Positions 43,398 to 52,130 of a DNA stretch of 64,000 nt are shown piece by piece (the stretch's first letter is position 1; each line of letters begins with the position of its first letter). Both the position numbers and the translations under genes were made by a program. The notes beneath the pieces were generated by a model, which saw only the letters and a program-made list of their open reading frames with translations, was not told where the DNA came from and made no database searches. Origin of the DNA: Streptomyces lydicus (GTDB lineage: Bacteria; Actinomycetota; Actinomycetes; Streptomycetales; Streptomycetaceae); contig NZ_CP017157.1 in NCBI RefSeq assembly GCF_001729485.1, positions 6,014,001 to 6,078,000 on the forward strand. Direction: 5' to 3'.

Positions 43398-44525
43398 TCA
43401 GCGCCGGTACAGCTCCTTGGCGATGATCGAGCGCTGCACCTCCGTGGCGCCCTCGTAGATCCGCGGCGCGCGGACCTCCCGGTAGAGGTGTTCCAGGAGG
43501 TGTCCGCGGCGCAGCGCCCGCGCGCCGTGGATCTGGACCGCGGCATCGACCACGTACTGGGCGGTCTCGGTCGCCAGCAGTTTGGCCATGGCCGCACTGC
43601 GGGCGATGCCGGGTGCCCCGGTGTCGTACGCGGAGGCCGCCGCATAGACGAGGAGGCGGGCGGCCTCGACCCGGGTGGCCATCTCGGCGAGCTGGTGCCC
43701 CACGGACTGCAGGTCCTTCAGCGGGCCGCCGAACGCGGTGCGGGTGCCCGCGTGGGCCAGCGCCGCGTCCAGCGCGGCCTGCGCCATGCCGACCGCGAAG
43801 GCGCCCACGCTGGGCCGGAAGAGGTTGAGGGTGGCCATCGCGACGGCGAACCCGCCGTCGACCTCGCCCAGCACGTCCGCCCTGGTCACCGGCGTGCCGT
43901 CGAAGACCAGCGTGCCGATGGGGTGCGGGCTGAGCATGTCCAGGCGCTCGCCGGTCAGGCCCGGACGGCCGGCGGGAACGAGGAAGGCCGTGACGCCGCG
44001 GGCGCCCGCCGCGCCGCCGGTGCGGGCGAAGACGGTGGCGAAGTCCGCGTCCGGGGCGTTGGAGATCCAGCACTTCTCGCCGGTCAGCCGCCAGCCGTCC
44101 GGGCCGTCCGGCTCGGCGGCCAGGGACAGCGCGGCGGCGTCCGAGCCCGCGCCCGGCTCGCTCAGCGCGAAGGCCGCGACCGCGCGCCCGGCGGCGACCT
44201 CGGGCAGCCAACGGGCGCGCTGCGCCTCGGTCCCGGACTGCACCAGCGGGTAGGCCCCCAGGCCCTGGAGCGCCAGCGCGGTCTCCGCCTCCGTGCACTC
44301 CCGCGCGAGGGATTCCCGCAGCAGGCACAGGTCCAGGGCGCGCAGCGGCCCCTCGGCAGGGAACAGGCGGCGCAGCAGGCCCAGTTCGCCGAGGGCGGCG
44401 ACCAGCGGGCGGTTGATCCGGCCCGGTTCGCCCTTCTCCGCGAGCGGGCTCAGCCGTTCGGCCGTCATGGCGCGCAGCTCGGCGCACCATTCCCGTTCCG
44501 TCGGTCCCAGCGCGAATACAGTCAC
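43398..44525 (-). CDS. Acyl-CoA dehydrogenase
   Basis: A 375-residue FAD enzyme of the acyl-CoA dehydrogenase family: AFALSEPGAGSDAAAL, EKCWISNAPDADFATVFART, RTAFGGPLKDLQSVGHQLAE and the C-terminal RIYEGATEVQRSIIAKELYR with the catalytic-base position E358. GTG start with a GGGAG element. It is divergent from the CoA ligase gene and shares its promoter region. With the ligase, monooxygenase and crotonase it fits oxidation of the dearomatised CoA ester in anthranilate-type degradation, but a branched-chain or medium-chain substrate cannot be excluded from sequence alone. Confidence 0.88.
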   Translation of the reverse strand: MTVFALGPTEREWCAELRAMTAERLSPLAEKGEPGRINRPLVAALGELGLLRRLFPAEGPLRALDLCLLRESLARECTEAETALALQGLGAYPLVQSGTEAQRARWLPEVAAGRAVAAFALSEPGAGSDAAALSLAAEPDGPDGWRLTGEKCWISNAPDADFATVFARTGGAAGARGVTAFLVPAGRPGLTGERLDMLSPHPIGTLVFDGTPVTRADVLGEVDGGFAVAMATLNLFRPSVGAFAVGMAQAALDAALAHAGTRTAFGGPLKDLQSVGHQLAEMATRVEAARLLVYAAASAYDTGAPGIARSAAMAKLLATETAQYVVDAAVQIHGARALRRGHLLEHLYREVRAPRIYEGATEVQRSIIAKELYRR

Positions 44526-44565
44526 GAGGCGGCTCCCTGGTAGCGGTCCTCTATCGCGGTCTGTT

Positions 44566-44579
44566 GACTGCCGTCACGA
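44566..44579. promoter_or_regulatory. Shared 14-bp operator element, copy 1
   Basis: GACTGCCGTCACGA, with the dyad core TGAC-TGCC-GTCA, lies in the divergent acyl-CoA dehydrogenase/ligase promoter region. The identical 14 bases occur at 55355-55368 upstream of the other catabolic operon. Candidate binding site of the PaaX-like regulator. Confidence 0.65.
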
Positions 44580-44702
44580 ACACGTTACGCTGACGACGGA
44601 TCCGAACGGCAGTCCTCGAACCTCGTCGACCGGTCCCGCCGGCCCTACGAGCAGCCCACCGAGCCGGCCACCCGGCCTCCCCAGCTAGGGGGCACATCCG
44701 CC

Positions 44703-46310
44703 ATGGAGCTACGGTCCTCGGCCCACACCGACACCTTCGCGCGCGACCGGCTGCCGCCCCCCGAGCAGTGGCCGCACCTCACCGATCTGGGCTATCCGGA
44801 CCGTCTGAACTGCGGCGCCGAGCTGCTGGACGGCACCATCGGACGGCTCGGTGCCGACCGGCCCGCGCTGCGCGACGCGAGCGGCCCGGTATGGACGTAC
44901 GGGCAGCTGCGCGACCGGGTGGACGCGATCGCGCATGCGCTCACCGACCGGCTCGGGGTGCTGCCGGGCAACCGCGTACTGCTGCGCGGCCCCACCACGC
45001 CCTGGCTCGCCGCCTGCTGGCTCGCCGTGATGAAGGCCGGGGCGGTCGCGGTGACCGTGCTGGCCGCGCAGCGGCCCGAGGAACTCACCACGATCTGCGA
45101 GATCGCCCAGGTCCGGTACGCGCTGTGCGACGTCCGCGCGGTCGACGACCTGGCCCGGGCCGCGGTGCCGGGGCTGCGCCTCACCACGTACGGCGGGGAC
45201 GGCCCGGACGATCTGCGGCAGCTCGCCCGGCCCGGCGGCGCTCCGTACACCGCGGTGCCGACCGCGGCCGACGACGTCGCGCTGATCGCCTTCACCTCGG
45301 GGACCACCGGCCGCCCCAAGGGCTGTCTGCACTTCCACCGCGATGTGCTCGCCATCGCGGACACCTTCTCGGCGCAGGTGCTCCGGCCGACCCCCGACGA
45401 CGTGTTCGCCGGCAGCCCGCCGCTGGGCTTCACCTTCGGCCTCGGCGGTCTGGTCGTCTTCCCCCTGCGGGCCGGCGCCTCGGCCCTGCTCACCGACTGG
45501 GGCGGCCCGCAGAAGCTGCTCGGCGACATCGCGGCGCACCGGATCTCCGTCCTGTTCACCGCGCCGACCGCCTACCGGGCGATGCTGCCCCGGCTCGCCG
45601 GGCACGACATCTCCTCCCTGCGGCGGTGCGTGTCGGCCGGTGAGAACCTGCCCGCCGCGACCTGGCGGGCCTGGCACGAAGCGACCGGACTGCGGATCAT
45701 CAACGGCATCGGCGCCACCGAGTTGCTGCACATCTTCATCTCGGCCGCGGACGAGGCGATCCGCCCGGGCACGACGGGCCTGCCGGTGCCGGGCTTCGAG
45801 GCCCGGGTGGTGGGGGCGGACGGCACACCGCTGCCGGACGGCGAACCGGGGCTGCTGGCCGTGCGCGGGCCGACGGGCTGCCGCTACCTCGCGGACGCCC
45901 GGCAGACGCAGTACGTCCGGGACGGCTGGAACCTCACCGGCGACACCTATGTGCGGGACCCCGACGGCTACTTCCGCTATGTCGCCCGCGCCGACGACAT
46001 GATCATCTCGGCCGGCTACAACATCGCCGGGCCCGAGGTGGAGGACGCCCTGCTGCGGCACCCGGACGTGACCGAGGCCGCGGTGGTCGGACGGGCCGAC
46101 GAGGAGCGCGGGCAGGTCGTCGTCGCGCACGTCGTGCTGCGGGACGGCGTCCCGCGCGGGGAGGACACCGTCGCCGCGCTGCGGGCCTTCACCAAGGCCC
46201 GTATCGCGCCCTACAAATGCACGCGCGACATCGTCTTCCACGCCGCCCTGCCGCGCACCCCCACCGGCAAGCTCCAGCGCTTCCGGCTGCGCGCACCCGA
46301 TCTAGAGTGA
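44703..46310 (+). CDS. Benzoate/2-aminobenzoate-CoA ligase (AMP-binding)
   Basis: A 535-residue acyl-adenylate-forming enzyme. The start region LPPPEQWPHLTDLGYPDRLN, followed by CGAELLDG, is typical of the benzoate-CoA ligase branch. The AMP motif is IAFTSGTTGRPKGCLHFHRD. Further motifs are GIGATELLHIFISA, YVRDGWNLTGDTYVRDPDGY, ISAGYNIAGPEVEDALLRHP and the catalytic lysine region PRTPTGKLQRFRLR. It would activate an aromatic acid, probably anthranilate given the monooxygenase in the same regulon, to its CoA thioester. GGGGGC precedes the ATG; it is followed 4 bases later by the PaaX-like gene. Confidence 0.88.
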   Translation: MELRSSAHTDTFARDRLPPPEQWPHLTDLGYPDRLNCGAELLDGTIGRLGADRPALRDASGPVWTYGQLRDRVDAIAHALTDRLGVLPGNRVLLRGPTTPWLAACWLAVMKAGAVAVTVLAAQRPEELTTICEIAQVRYALCDVRAVDDLARAAVPGLRLTTYGGDGPDDLRQLARPGGAPYTAVPTAADDVALIAFTSGTTGRPKGCLHFHRDVLAIADTFSAQVLRPTPDDVFAGSPPLGFTFGLGGLVVFPLRAGASALLTDWGGPQKLLGDIAAHRISVLFTAPTAYRAMLPRLAGHDISSLRRCVSAGENLPAATWRAWHEATGLRIINGIGATELLHIFISAADEAIRPGTTGLPVPGFEARVVGADGTPLPDGEPGLLAVRGPTGCRYLADARQTQYVRDGWNLTGDTYVRDPDGYFRYVARADDMIISAGYNIAGPEVEDALLRHPDVTEAAVVGRADEERGQVVVAHVVLRDGVPRGEDTVAALRAFTKARIAPYKCTRDIVFHAALPRTPTGKLQRFRLRAPDLE

Positions 46311-46314
46311 AGCG

Positions 46315-47166
46315 GTGACCGACCAGCAGACGCAGCGCACCCCACGGTCCCTCATCGTCACGTTCTACGGCGCCTACGGGCGCGGCGGGCCCGGCACCGC
46401 GGGGCCCGCGACCGGGGCGGTGCCGGTCGCCGCGCTGATCCGGCTGCTCGGCGTGCTGGGGGTGGACCCGCCGTCGGTGCGCTCCGCGGTCTCCCGGCTC
46501 AAGCGGCGCGGCCTCCTCGTCCCCGGGCGCACCGACGCCGGGGCGGCCGCCTACGGGCTGTCGGAGCCGGCCCGCCAGCTGCTGGAGGACGGCGACCGGC
46601 GGATCTTCGGCCGACCGGCCGCCCGGCTGTCCGACGGCTGGGTGCTGGCCGTCTTCTCCGTCCCCGAGGAGGAGCGGCACAAGCGTCACCTGCTGCGCTC
46701 GCGCCTGGCCCGCCTCGGCTTCGGCACCGCGGCACCGGGTGTGTGGATCGCCCCCGCCCAGCTCTACGAGGAGACCCGGCACACCCTGGAGCGGCTCCAA
46801 CTGAGCCCGTACGTCGACCTCTTCACCGGTACGCACGCCGGTTTCGCCCCGACGGCGGACGCGGTGGCGCGCTGGTGGGACCTGGACGCCGTCGCCGCGC
46901 AGCACCGCGCCTTCCTGGCGGAGCAGGAGCCGGTGCTGCGCCGCTGGTCCCGACGGCGCACGGTGCCGCCGGAAGCGGCCTACCACGACTACCTGCTGGC
47001 GCTGGACGCCTGGCGCCGTCTCCCGTACGCGGATCCCGGGCTGCCCTCTCCCCTCCTGCCGGAGGACTGGCCGGGCGGCCGCGCCGCGGAGGTGTTCGGC
47101 CGGTTGCACGGCACGCTCCAGGACGCGGGGGCCCGCTACGTGCGCGAGGTGACGACCGGGCCGTGA
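46315..47166 (+). CDS. PaaX-family transcriptional repressor
   Basis: A 283-residue regulator with the PaaX layout. The N-terminal winged HTH (LIRLLGVLGVDPPSVRSAVS, RLKRRGLLVPGRTDAGAAAY) leads to the central domain (DGWVLAVFSVPEEERHKRHL, RSRLARLGFGTAAPGVWIAP) and C-terminal domain (FLAEQEPVLRRWSRRRTVPP, AYHDYLLALDAWRRLPYADP, LPEDWPGGRAAEVFGRLH). PaaX proteins repress aromatic-CoA catabolic genes and are released by the CoA thioester. Cotranscribed with the CoA ligase, whose product is the likely inducer. Confidence 0.9.
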   Translation: MTDQQTQRTPRSLIVTFYGAYGRGGPGTAGPATGAVPVAALIRLLGVLGVDPPSVRSAVSRLKRRGLLVPGRTDAGAAAYGLSEPARQLLEDGDRRIFGRPAARLSDGWVLAVFSVPEEERHKRHLLRSRLARLGFGTAAPGVWIAPAQLYEETRHTLERLQLSPYVDLFTGTHAGFAPTADAVARWWDLDAVAAQHRAFLAEQEPVLRRWSRRRTVPPEAAYHDYLLALDAWRRLPYADPGLPSPLLPEDWPGGRAAEVFGRLHGTLQDAGARYVREVTTGP

Positions 47167-47177
47167 GGGCGCCGCCC

Positions 47178-47969
47178 TCAGCGGCGTCGCGCCGGACCCC
47201 CCATGGCGACGGCCGGACGGTGCGGCATGCCGGCCGCCGCCCGCGGTCGGGCGGCGGCGATCACCGACACCACGTCCTTGAACGAGCTGCACATCCGGGT
47301 GCCGGCGACCGCGGCGAGCTCGCCGAACGTACCGACGCCGTAGGTCACCGCCACCGGCTCCATGCGCGCGGTGACCGCCATCCTCATGTCCCCCACCGTG
47401 TCCCCGACATAGGCGCTCTGCCAGGGTGCGACGCCCAGGCGGCCGGCGGCTCGCAGCACCATCTCCGGATGCGGCTTGCCGCGCCGGACCATGTCCTGGC
47501 CGATGACCGGCCCGACCAGGTCGCGGATGCCCATGACGTCCAGCAGCGCCTCGGCGCTGCGGGTGGTCTTGGACGTGGCGACGGCCAGCTCGACGCCGTG
47601 GGCGCGCAGCGCGGAGAGCCCCGCGGTCACGCCGGGGAAGAGCAGCTGCGGGCCCTGGCACAGGACTTCGTAGGCGAACAGCTCGCGGTAGCGGGAAATG
47701 GCGGCCTGCACCCGTTCGTCGTCCTCGGGCCGGCCCAGCAGCCGGCCGAAGGCGGGGCCGGGGGGCTTGCCGATGGCGGTGGCCGCCTGCCGGGCAGTCA
47801 CCGAACTACCCTGTTCAGAGGCCACCTTGACCAGTAGTTTGCTGATCGCCGGGAGGGTGTTGGCAAGCGTCCCGTCCAGGTCGAAGACGGCGGCCCTGAT
47901 CGTCTCACCACCGGCGGCACCCCGTGCACCTCTCGCGGGACGTTCGCCGACTTCCGTTGCTACGCGCAT
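47178..47969 (-). CDS. HAD-family phosphatase
   Basis: 263 residues from the ATG at 47969. HAD motifs: I, AVFDLDGTLANTLP; II, LAVATSKTTRSAEALL; III/IV, GKPHPEMVLRAAGRLG and YVGDTVGDMRMAVTARMEPV. It is of the phosphoglycolate-phosphatase/PpaX-like subfamily with a helical cap. It lies between the PaaX-like gene and a butyrolactone-receptor-like gene. One attractive role is dephosphorylation of the butyrolactone phosphate made by AfsA, because that biosynthetic step needs a phosphatase; this is inference from position only. Confidence 0.85.
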   Translation of the reverse strand: MRVATEVGERPARGARGAAGGETIRAAVFDLDGTLANTLPAISKLLVKVASEQGSSVTARQAATAIGKPPGPAFGRLLGRPEDDERVQAAISRYRELFAYEVLCQGPQLLFPGVTAGLSALRAHGVELAVATSKTTRSAEALLDVMGIRDLVGPVIGQDMVRRGKPHPEMVLRAAGRLGVAPWQSAYVGDTVGDMRMAVTARMEPVAVTYGVGTFGELAAVAGTRMCSSFKDVVSVIAAARPRAAAGMPHRPAVAMGGPARRR

Positions 47970-48164
47970 GGCTGGAGACCTTTCCGGATTCCGATGAGGG
48001 GTGCGGTGTTCGGTGACGGGTGCTGGCTCGGCTGGTGGGGCGGCCTGCGGTCGGTGACAGGTGAAGGCAGAGGCGGTCTTGCCATGGCGCACCGCTGTCC
48101 TGGGACGGCACGCGACCGTCGCGGCGGCGGCAACGGAAGGGATCGTCCCGTTTACCGCCTTCCG

Positions 48165-48193
48165 AGATTTAAAAACCGCCTGCGCTGTTTGTC
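48165..48193 (-). promoter_or_regulatory. Weak ARE-like element upstream of the HAD gene
   Basis: The reverse strand reads GACAAACAGCGCAGGCGGTT followed by an AT-rich end. It shares the ACAAAC and GGTT arms of butyrolactone autoregulatory elements but with poorer spacing. Low confidence. Confidence 0.3.
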
Positions 48194-48345
48194 AATGTGC
48201 CTTTGTCACATCCTGACGGGTCGACAACACTCCCGTGGGGCGCCAGACTGAGGAAACACCGTCCCGCGGGTCCCCGTAAGGGCCGCCGGAGCGGGCGGAC
48301 ATCGGGTTCGCGTCAGGGTGTGCCGATTCCGGCCATTCACCTGAA

Positions 48346-48372
48346 GAATATCGAACCGCATGGTTGGTTTTC
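48346..48372. promoter_or_regulatory. ARE-like operator upstream of the first TetR gene
   Basis: Contains GAACCGCATGGTTGGTTTTC (48353-48372). It agrees at 17 of 27 positions with the element upstream of afsA, and its CCGCATGGTTGG core recurs at 50204-50215. Such AREs are bound by gamma-butyrolactone receptors. Confidence 0.7.
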
Positions 48373-48421
48373 TATGTAGACTGCAATCAGCTCGCAGCCG
48401 TACTAGAGACGGGACGGAACC

Positions 48422-49063
48422 GTGCCCACCCAGCATCGCGCCATCCAGAGCCGCCAGGCACTCATCCGCTCGGCCGCAGAGACCTTCCTGGAGAAGGGGG
48501 TTCCCGCCGCGGGCATGGTCGAGATCAGCCGGCGGGCCCGCCTGAGCAAGGGAGCCCTGTACTTCCACTTCACGTCCAAGGACGACCTCACCCTCGCGGT
48601 GCGCGACGCCGCGCTCGCCACCCTGCAGGAGATCGAGGACGCCTTCACCCGTTCCCCGCAGCCGCTGACCACCGCGGTGCAGGACTTCGCCGTCGAGCTG
48701 TTCGAGCGGGTGGAGTCCGACGCGGTACTGCGCGCCGGACTGCGGCTGCGGCCGGAGACCGCACCGGGCCTCGGGATCTACGCCCTGGAGCAGCGCTGGT
48801 ACGCGCTCTTCCTCGACAAGGCGGTGACCTGCGGCACCGGCGGGCTCGGCAGGCCGGCGGCGCACGCGCCGGACGCCGAACCGCGCCGCACCGCCCAGCT
48901 GTTGACGTCGATCGTGGTGGGTCTGCTGCACCTGGGCAGCGAGGACGGCACATGGTGGGACAAGGAGGCCGTGGTCGGCCTCTGGTCCCTGCTGCCGGCC
49001 GCGCCGGGACGGATCACGGCCGCCGGAATCCCGGCACCGGACCGGCTGCCGGCGGCCGGCTGA
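48422..49063 (+). CDS. TetR-family gamma-butyrolactone receptor-like regulator
   Basis: A 213-residue protein. The HTH is typical of ArpA/ScbR homologues: IRSAAETFLEKGVPAAGMVE, then ISRRARLSKGALYFHFTSKD. The remaining helical ligand-binding domain is more divergent (FERVESDAVLRAGLRLRPET, TSIVVGLLHLGSEDGTWWDK). The divergent ligand domain could make this a pseudo-receptor of the ScbR2 type, which binds other signals. GTG start; an ARE-like site lies 50-76 bases upstream. It probably works with the second receptor at 50307 in controlling the local signal genes. Confidence 0.85.
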   Translation: MPTQHRAIQSRQALIRSAAETFLEKGVPAAGMVEISRRARLSKGALYFHFTSKDDLTLAVRDAALATLQEIEDAFTRSPQPLTTAVQDFAVELFERVESDAVLRAGLRLRPETAPGLGIYALEQRWYALFLDKAVTCGTGGLGRPAAHAPDAEPRRTAQLLTSIVVGLLHLGSEDGTWWDKEAVVGLWSLLPAAPGRITAAGIPAPDRLPAAG

Positions 49064-49111
49064 CCGGGCCCGCCGCTCGGCGCCGTACGTCCGCCGCCGC
49101 GCGTACGCCGG

Positions 49112-50140
49112 TCACAACTCCACCAGTACGGCGCCGATGTGGTGCCCCTGGGTGAGCTCGCACAGCGCGCGCGGCGCCTGCTCGATCCCCTTCAGCAAGG
49201 CGTGCGGGAAGACCAGGGAGCCGTCCCGCAGGCCCTGGCCGAACTCCTTCGTCCACTCCTGCGGCAGATCCGGGTGGGCGTGCAGCCCGAAGCCCCGCAG
49301 CACCACCCGCCGGGTGATGATCAGCCCCGCGTCCAGCTCCACCGGCGCGACGGCGCCCCCGTCACCGCCCAGTTGGGTCGCGAGCGCGCCGACCAGCGCG
49401 AACCGCGCGTCGGGGCGGGCCGCCGCGAGCGCGGCGGTGAGCTGCTCGCCGCCCACGGTGTCCAGCAGTACGTCGATGCCGTCCGGGGCCGCCCGGCGCA
49501 GCTGCCGGTCGATCGGTCCGGCCCCGCGCACGATCGTGTCGTCGTACCCCAGCTCGGCGCGCAGCCGGGCGGCCTTGCGCTCCGATCCGGTGCTGCCCAC
49601 GACCCGGCCGGCCCCCAGCCGCCGGGCGAGCTGCCCGGCCAGGCTGCCCACCCCGCCCGCCGCGCCGGTGACGAACACGGTGTCACCGGGGCGGACCTCC
49701 ACCGCGCGGGTCAGCGCACCCCAGGCGGTCGCCCCCTGTGACAGGTGCGCGGCGGGGGTGGGCAGCGCGTCCGGGGCCAGCCGGCGCAGCCGCCCCTCGT
49801 CGACCACCGCGAACTCCCGCCAGCCGTAGGGGTGGTGGACGAGCTCACCGGGCGCGAAGCCGCCGCCGGGGGCCGCCACGACCTCACCGACCGCGGAGCC
49901 CCACAGCGCCTGGCCGGGCACGAAGGAGGGCATCGGCAGCGGGGCGCCGGTCATCTGGGTCCGCATCGCCGCGGTCACCGCCATCACCCGCGTCCGCACC
50001 AGGACCTGACCGGGGCCCGGCTGCGGCACCGGCACCTCGGCGAGCGTGAAGTGCCGCGTGGTCAGCTGCCCTTCGGCGCGGGCGGCGAGCCGCACCTCCC
50101 GCTGAACGGCGGGTACGTCGGGAACGGCGGTGGGGGTCAT
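49112..50140 (-). CDS. MDR-superfamily NADPH-dependent oxidoreductase
   Basis: 342 residues from the ATG at 50140 (GGAG upstream). A zinc-less medium-chain reductase of the PTGR/CurA type: VPQPGPGQVLVRTRVMAVTA, the Rossmann segment TVFVTGAAGGVGSLAGQLAR, VVGSTGSERKAARLRAELGY, and GIDVLLDTVGGEQLTAALAA. Such enzymes reduce alpha,beta-unsaturated or keto groups. It is divergent from the receptor gene at 50307, with an ARE-like site in the shared control region, so it is probably a tailoring reductase for the butyrolactone or butenolide signal. Confidence 0.85.
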   Translation of the reverse strand: MTPTAVPDVPAVQREVRLAARAEGQLTTRHFTLAEVPVPQPGPGQVLVRTRVMAVTAAMRTQMTGAPLPMPSFVPGQALWGSAVGEVVAAPGGGFAPGELVHHPYGWREFAVVDEGRLRRLAPDALPTPAAHLSQGATAWGALTRAVEVRPGDTVFVTGAAGGVGSLAGQLARRLGAGRVVGSTGSERKAARLRAELGYDDTIVRGAGPIDRQLRRAAPDGIDVLLDTVGGEQLTAALAAARPDARFALVGALATQLGGDGGAVAPVELDAGLIITRRVVLRGFGLHAHPDLPQEWTKEFGQGLRDGSLVFPHALLKGIEQAPRALCELTQGHHIGAVLVEL

Positions 50141-50197
50141 CGGGGGCGGCTCCTCACATTCGTGGCCGCGGACGGCGCGGCGCGGCACGCTGCAGCT

Positions 50198-50223
50198 TCA
50201 ATACCGCATGGTTGGCTTCTTTA
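50198..50223. promoter_or_regulatory. ARE-like operator between reductase and receptor genes
   Basis: Core ATACCGCATGGTTGGCTTCT at 50201-50220 shares CCGCATGGTTGG with the element at 48346-48372. It could control both divergent genes. Confidence 0.7.
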
Positions 50224-50306
50224 TGATGCGCAAATAGACTGCGCGGCCACGGCGGCGGGTCGCACTCGGGCGCAACAACTCCAAGAGAGCATACGGAGGA
50301 TGATCG

Positions 50307-50924
50307 GTGGTCAAGCAGGAACGCGCAGTGCGCACCCGGCGCGCCGTCCTCGAAGCCGCGGCTCATGTCATCGGCACCCGCGGCTACCAGGCCGCCACGA
50401 TGGCCGAGATCATCCAGCGCGCCGGCGTCACCAAGGGAGCGGTGTACTTTCACTTCACGTCGAAGGACGCACTGGCCCGCGCGGTGATCACCGAGCAGAC
50501 CGATCCCTTCCTGCCGCAGGTCAGCGAGTCCCGGCTGCAGGACGCCATCGACTTCACCCACCAGGTGGCGCTGGCGCTGCGCAGCGACCCGTTGTTGCAG
50601 GCCGGCACCCGTATCGCGGTCGAGACGACCTTCAGCGACGAGCCCCTGGTGCCGTACCAGGCGTGGACCGACATCATCACCACGATGTTCAGCGAGGCCC
50701 GGGACAACGGGGAATTACTGCCGGGGGTGGCGCCCGACCGGGCGGCCGAGTTCTTCGTCGCCGCTTATATGGGCGTGCAGTTGTTCTCGCGGGCGGCGAC
50801 CAACCGCGCGGATCTTCCCGAGCGGGTCACCGCGCTGTGGAAACACACCCTGCCGGGCCTTGCCTCGCCCGGCGCGATGAGTCATCTCGATCCGCACGGC
50901 CGCGCCGTGCAGGTCTCCGTCTGA
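50307..50924 (+). CDS. Gamma-butyrolactone receptor (ArpA/ScbR family)
   Basis: A 205-residue TetR-type receptor. The start KQERAVRTRRAVLEAAAHVI, then GTRGYQAATMAEIIQRAGVT and KGAVYFHFTSKDALA, is nearly diagnostic for ArpA/ScbR/AvaR proteins. The ligand domain contains the conserved ALRSDPLLQAGTRIAVETTF and a tryptophan in VPYQAWTDIITTMF, the likely ligand-contact region. It represses targets at AREs until the gamma-butyrolactone binds. GTG start with GGAGGA upstream; it directly precedes afsA in the same direction, the classical receptor/synthase pairing. Confidence 0.93.
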   Translation: MVKQERAVRTRRAVLEAAAHVIGTRGYQAATMAEIIQRAGVTKGAVYFHFTSKDALARAVITEQTDPFLPQVSESRLQDAIDFTHQVALALRSDPLLQAGTRIAVETTFSDEPLVPYQAWTDIITTMFSEARDNGELLPGVAPDRAAEFFVAAYMGVQLFSRAATNRADLPERVTALWKHTLPGLASPGAMSHLDPHGRAVQVSV

Positions 50925-50970
50925 CGGCAGCGCCCCCTTTCGGGGCGGAGGAACCGGTTCATTGGCACTA

Positions 50971-50997
50971 GAAAACAAACCACATGGTCCGTATCTT
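50971..50997. promoter_or_regulatory. ARE-like operator upstream of the afsA homologue
   Basis: Reading the reverse strand, AAGATACGGACCATGTGGTT followed by TGTTTTC matches the AT-rich ANAWAC...GGTTTGTTT ARE pattern very well. It lies 74-100 bases before the synthase start. Confidence 0.8.
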
Positions 50998-51070
50998 GGT
51001 GCGGCAGGGCCGCGGCAGTGAGTCTCAGACCCTCAGGACGCTGAGCGCCGCACTTCAGAAGGGGATACCT

Positions 51071-52060
51071 ATGGCCAGCGCCACCCTCATGCCGTCCTGG
51101 CGCGATCAGCGCCATGACGACAGAGGCCGGTTCGCCGACGGAAACCGACCGTCCGCTTTGACCACGACCGTGCCGCGGGAGTACGTCCACCGCACCGCCG
51201 TGTCCGAGGTGTTCCTGACGAACTGGCGGCGCGGCACCGCTGACAGCTGGGTCGTGAGCGCCCAGTGGCCGCGCGCCCACAGCTTCTACGGCCCGGTGGG
51301 CGGCCTGCACGATCCGCTGTTACTGATCGAGACGATGCGGCAGGCCGGGATATTACTGAGCCATGTCGCGCACCGCGTGCCGCTCGACCACCCCATCATC
51401 TGGCAGCGGGTCCGCTACGACCTCACCCCGCAGGCCCTGCGCGCCGCCGACGAACCGGCCGAGGTGGAGCTGCACATCACCGACCATGACGTGCTCCGCC
51501 GCGGCAAGCGGCTGATCAGCGCCCGTCAGCACTTCCGCATCCGGTGTGACGGCGCGGACCTGGCCACCGCGTCGCTCGACTACTCCTGCCACAGTCCCGC
51601 CGTCTACCGCCGGCTGCGCGGCAAGTACAGCGACCTGACGCTGGCCAACGCCCAGCGGCTGCCGCTGCCCGAGCCGGTGACCCCGCGGCTGGTGGGCCGG
51701 GACCGGGAGCGCGACGTGGTGCTCTCCCCCACGAACCGGCCCGACCGCTGGCAGCTGCGGGTGGACACCTCCCACCCGGTGCTCTTCGACCATCCCGTCG
51801 ACCACGCCCCCGGCATGCTGATGATCGAGGCCGTCCGGCAGGCCGCGCAGGCCGCGGCGCCGGGGCTGACCCTGCCGACGGCGATGGAGTGCGACTTCGA
51901 GCGGTACGCCGAACTGGACGCCCCCTGCTGGGTGCAGGCGCGCGCCGCGGACGGGCCCCGGCCGGCGGCCGCTGACGGCGGCCGGCAGATCGAGGTGTCC
52001 GTGGAACAGCACGGCAAACCGGTGACGGCGGCGCGGATCACCAGCGTGCCCACCTCCTGA
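51071..52060 (+). CDS. AfsA-family gamma-butyrolactone synthase
   Basis: 329 residues from the ATG at 51071 (AAGGGGA upstream). AfsA proteins contain two hotdog-like halves, seen here as HSFYGPVGGLHDPLLLIETM-RQAG and HPVLFDHPVDHAPGMLMIEA-VRQA, with paired glutamates. The family condenses a beta-ketoacyl chain with dihydroxyacetone phosphate, making the butenolide phosphate precursor of A-factor-type hormones. Downstream steps need a reductase and a phosphatase, possibly the MDR and HAD genes of this locus. No ScbB-type short-chain ketoreductase is present, so the final signal type is open. Confidence 0.93.
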   Translation: MASATLMPSWRDQRHDDRGRFADGNRPSALTTTVPREYVHRTAVSEVFLTNWRRGTADSWVVSAQWPRAHSFYGPVGGLHDPLLLIETMRQAGILLSHVAHRVPLDHPIIWQRVRYDLTPQALRAADEPAEVELHITDHDVLRRGKRLISARQHFRIRCDGADLATASLDYSCHSPAVYRRLRGKYSDLTLANAQRLPLPEPVTPRLVGRDRERDVVLSPTNRPDRWQLRVDTSHPVLFDHPVDHAPGMLMIEAVRQAAQAAAPGLTLPTAMECDFERYAELDAPCWVQARAADGPRPAAADGGRQIEVSVEQHGKPVTAARITSVPTS

Positions 52061-52130
52061 CACCGCCCTGAGGAGCCGCCGCCGGATCGGCGCCCCGAAA
52101 CGGCCCCGCCCCGCTGCCCGTGCCTCCCCG

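Larger units (their letters stand above)
47970..48421. other. Divergent control region between HAD and TetR genes
   Basis: A 452-base region containing an AT-rich patch (48160-48220) with a weak ARE-like sequence and, close to the TetR gene, a clear ARE-like operator (48346-48372). No gene is visible. Confidence 0.6.

Noticed and set aside
48160..48220. A possible tRNA or small RNA in the AT-rich patch upstream of the HAD gene
   Set aside because: No cloverleaf arms, T-loop or CCA-type end could be drawn; the patch is better explained as promoter sequence.
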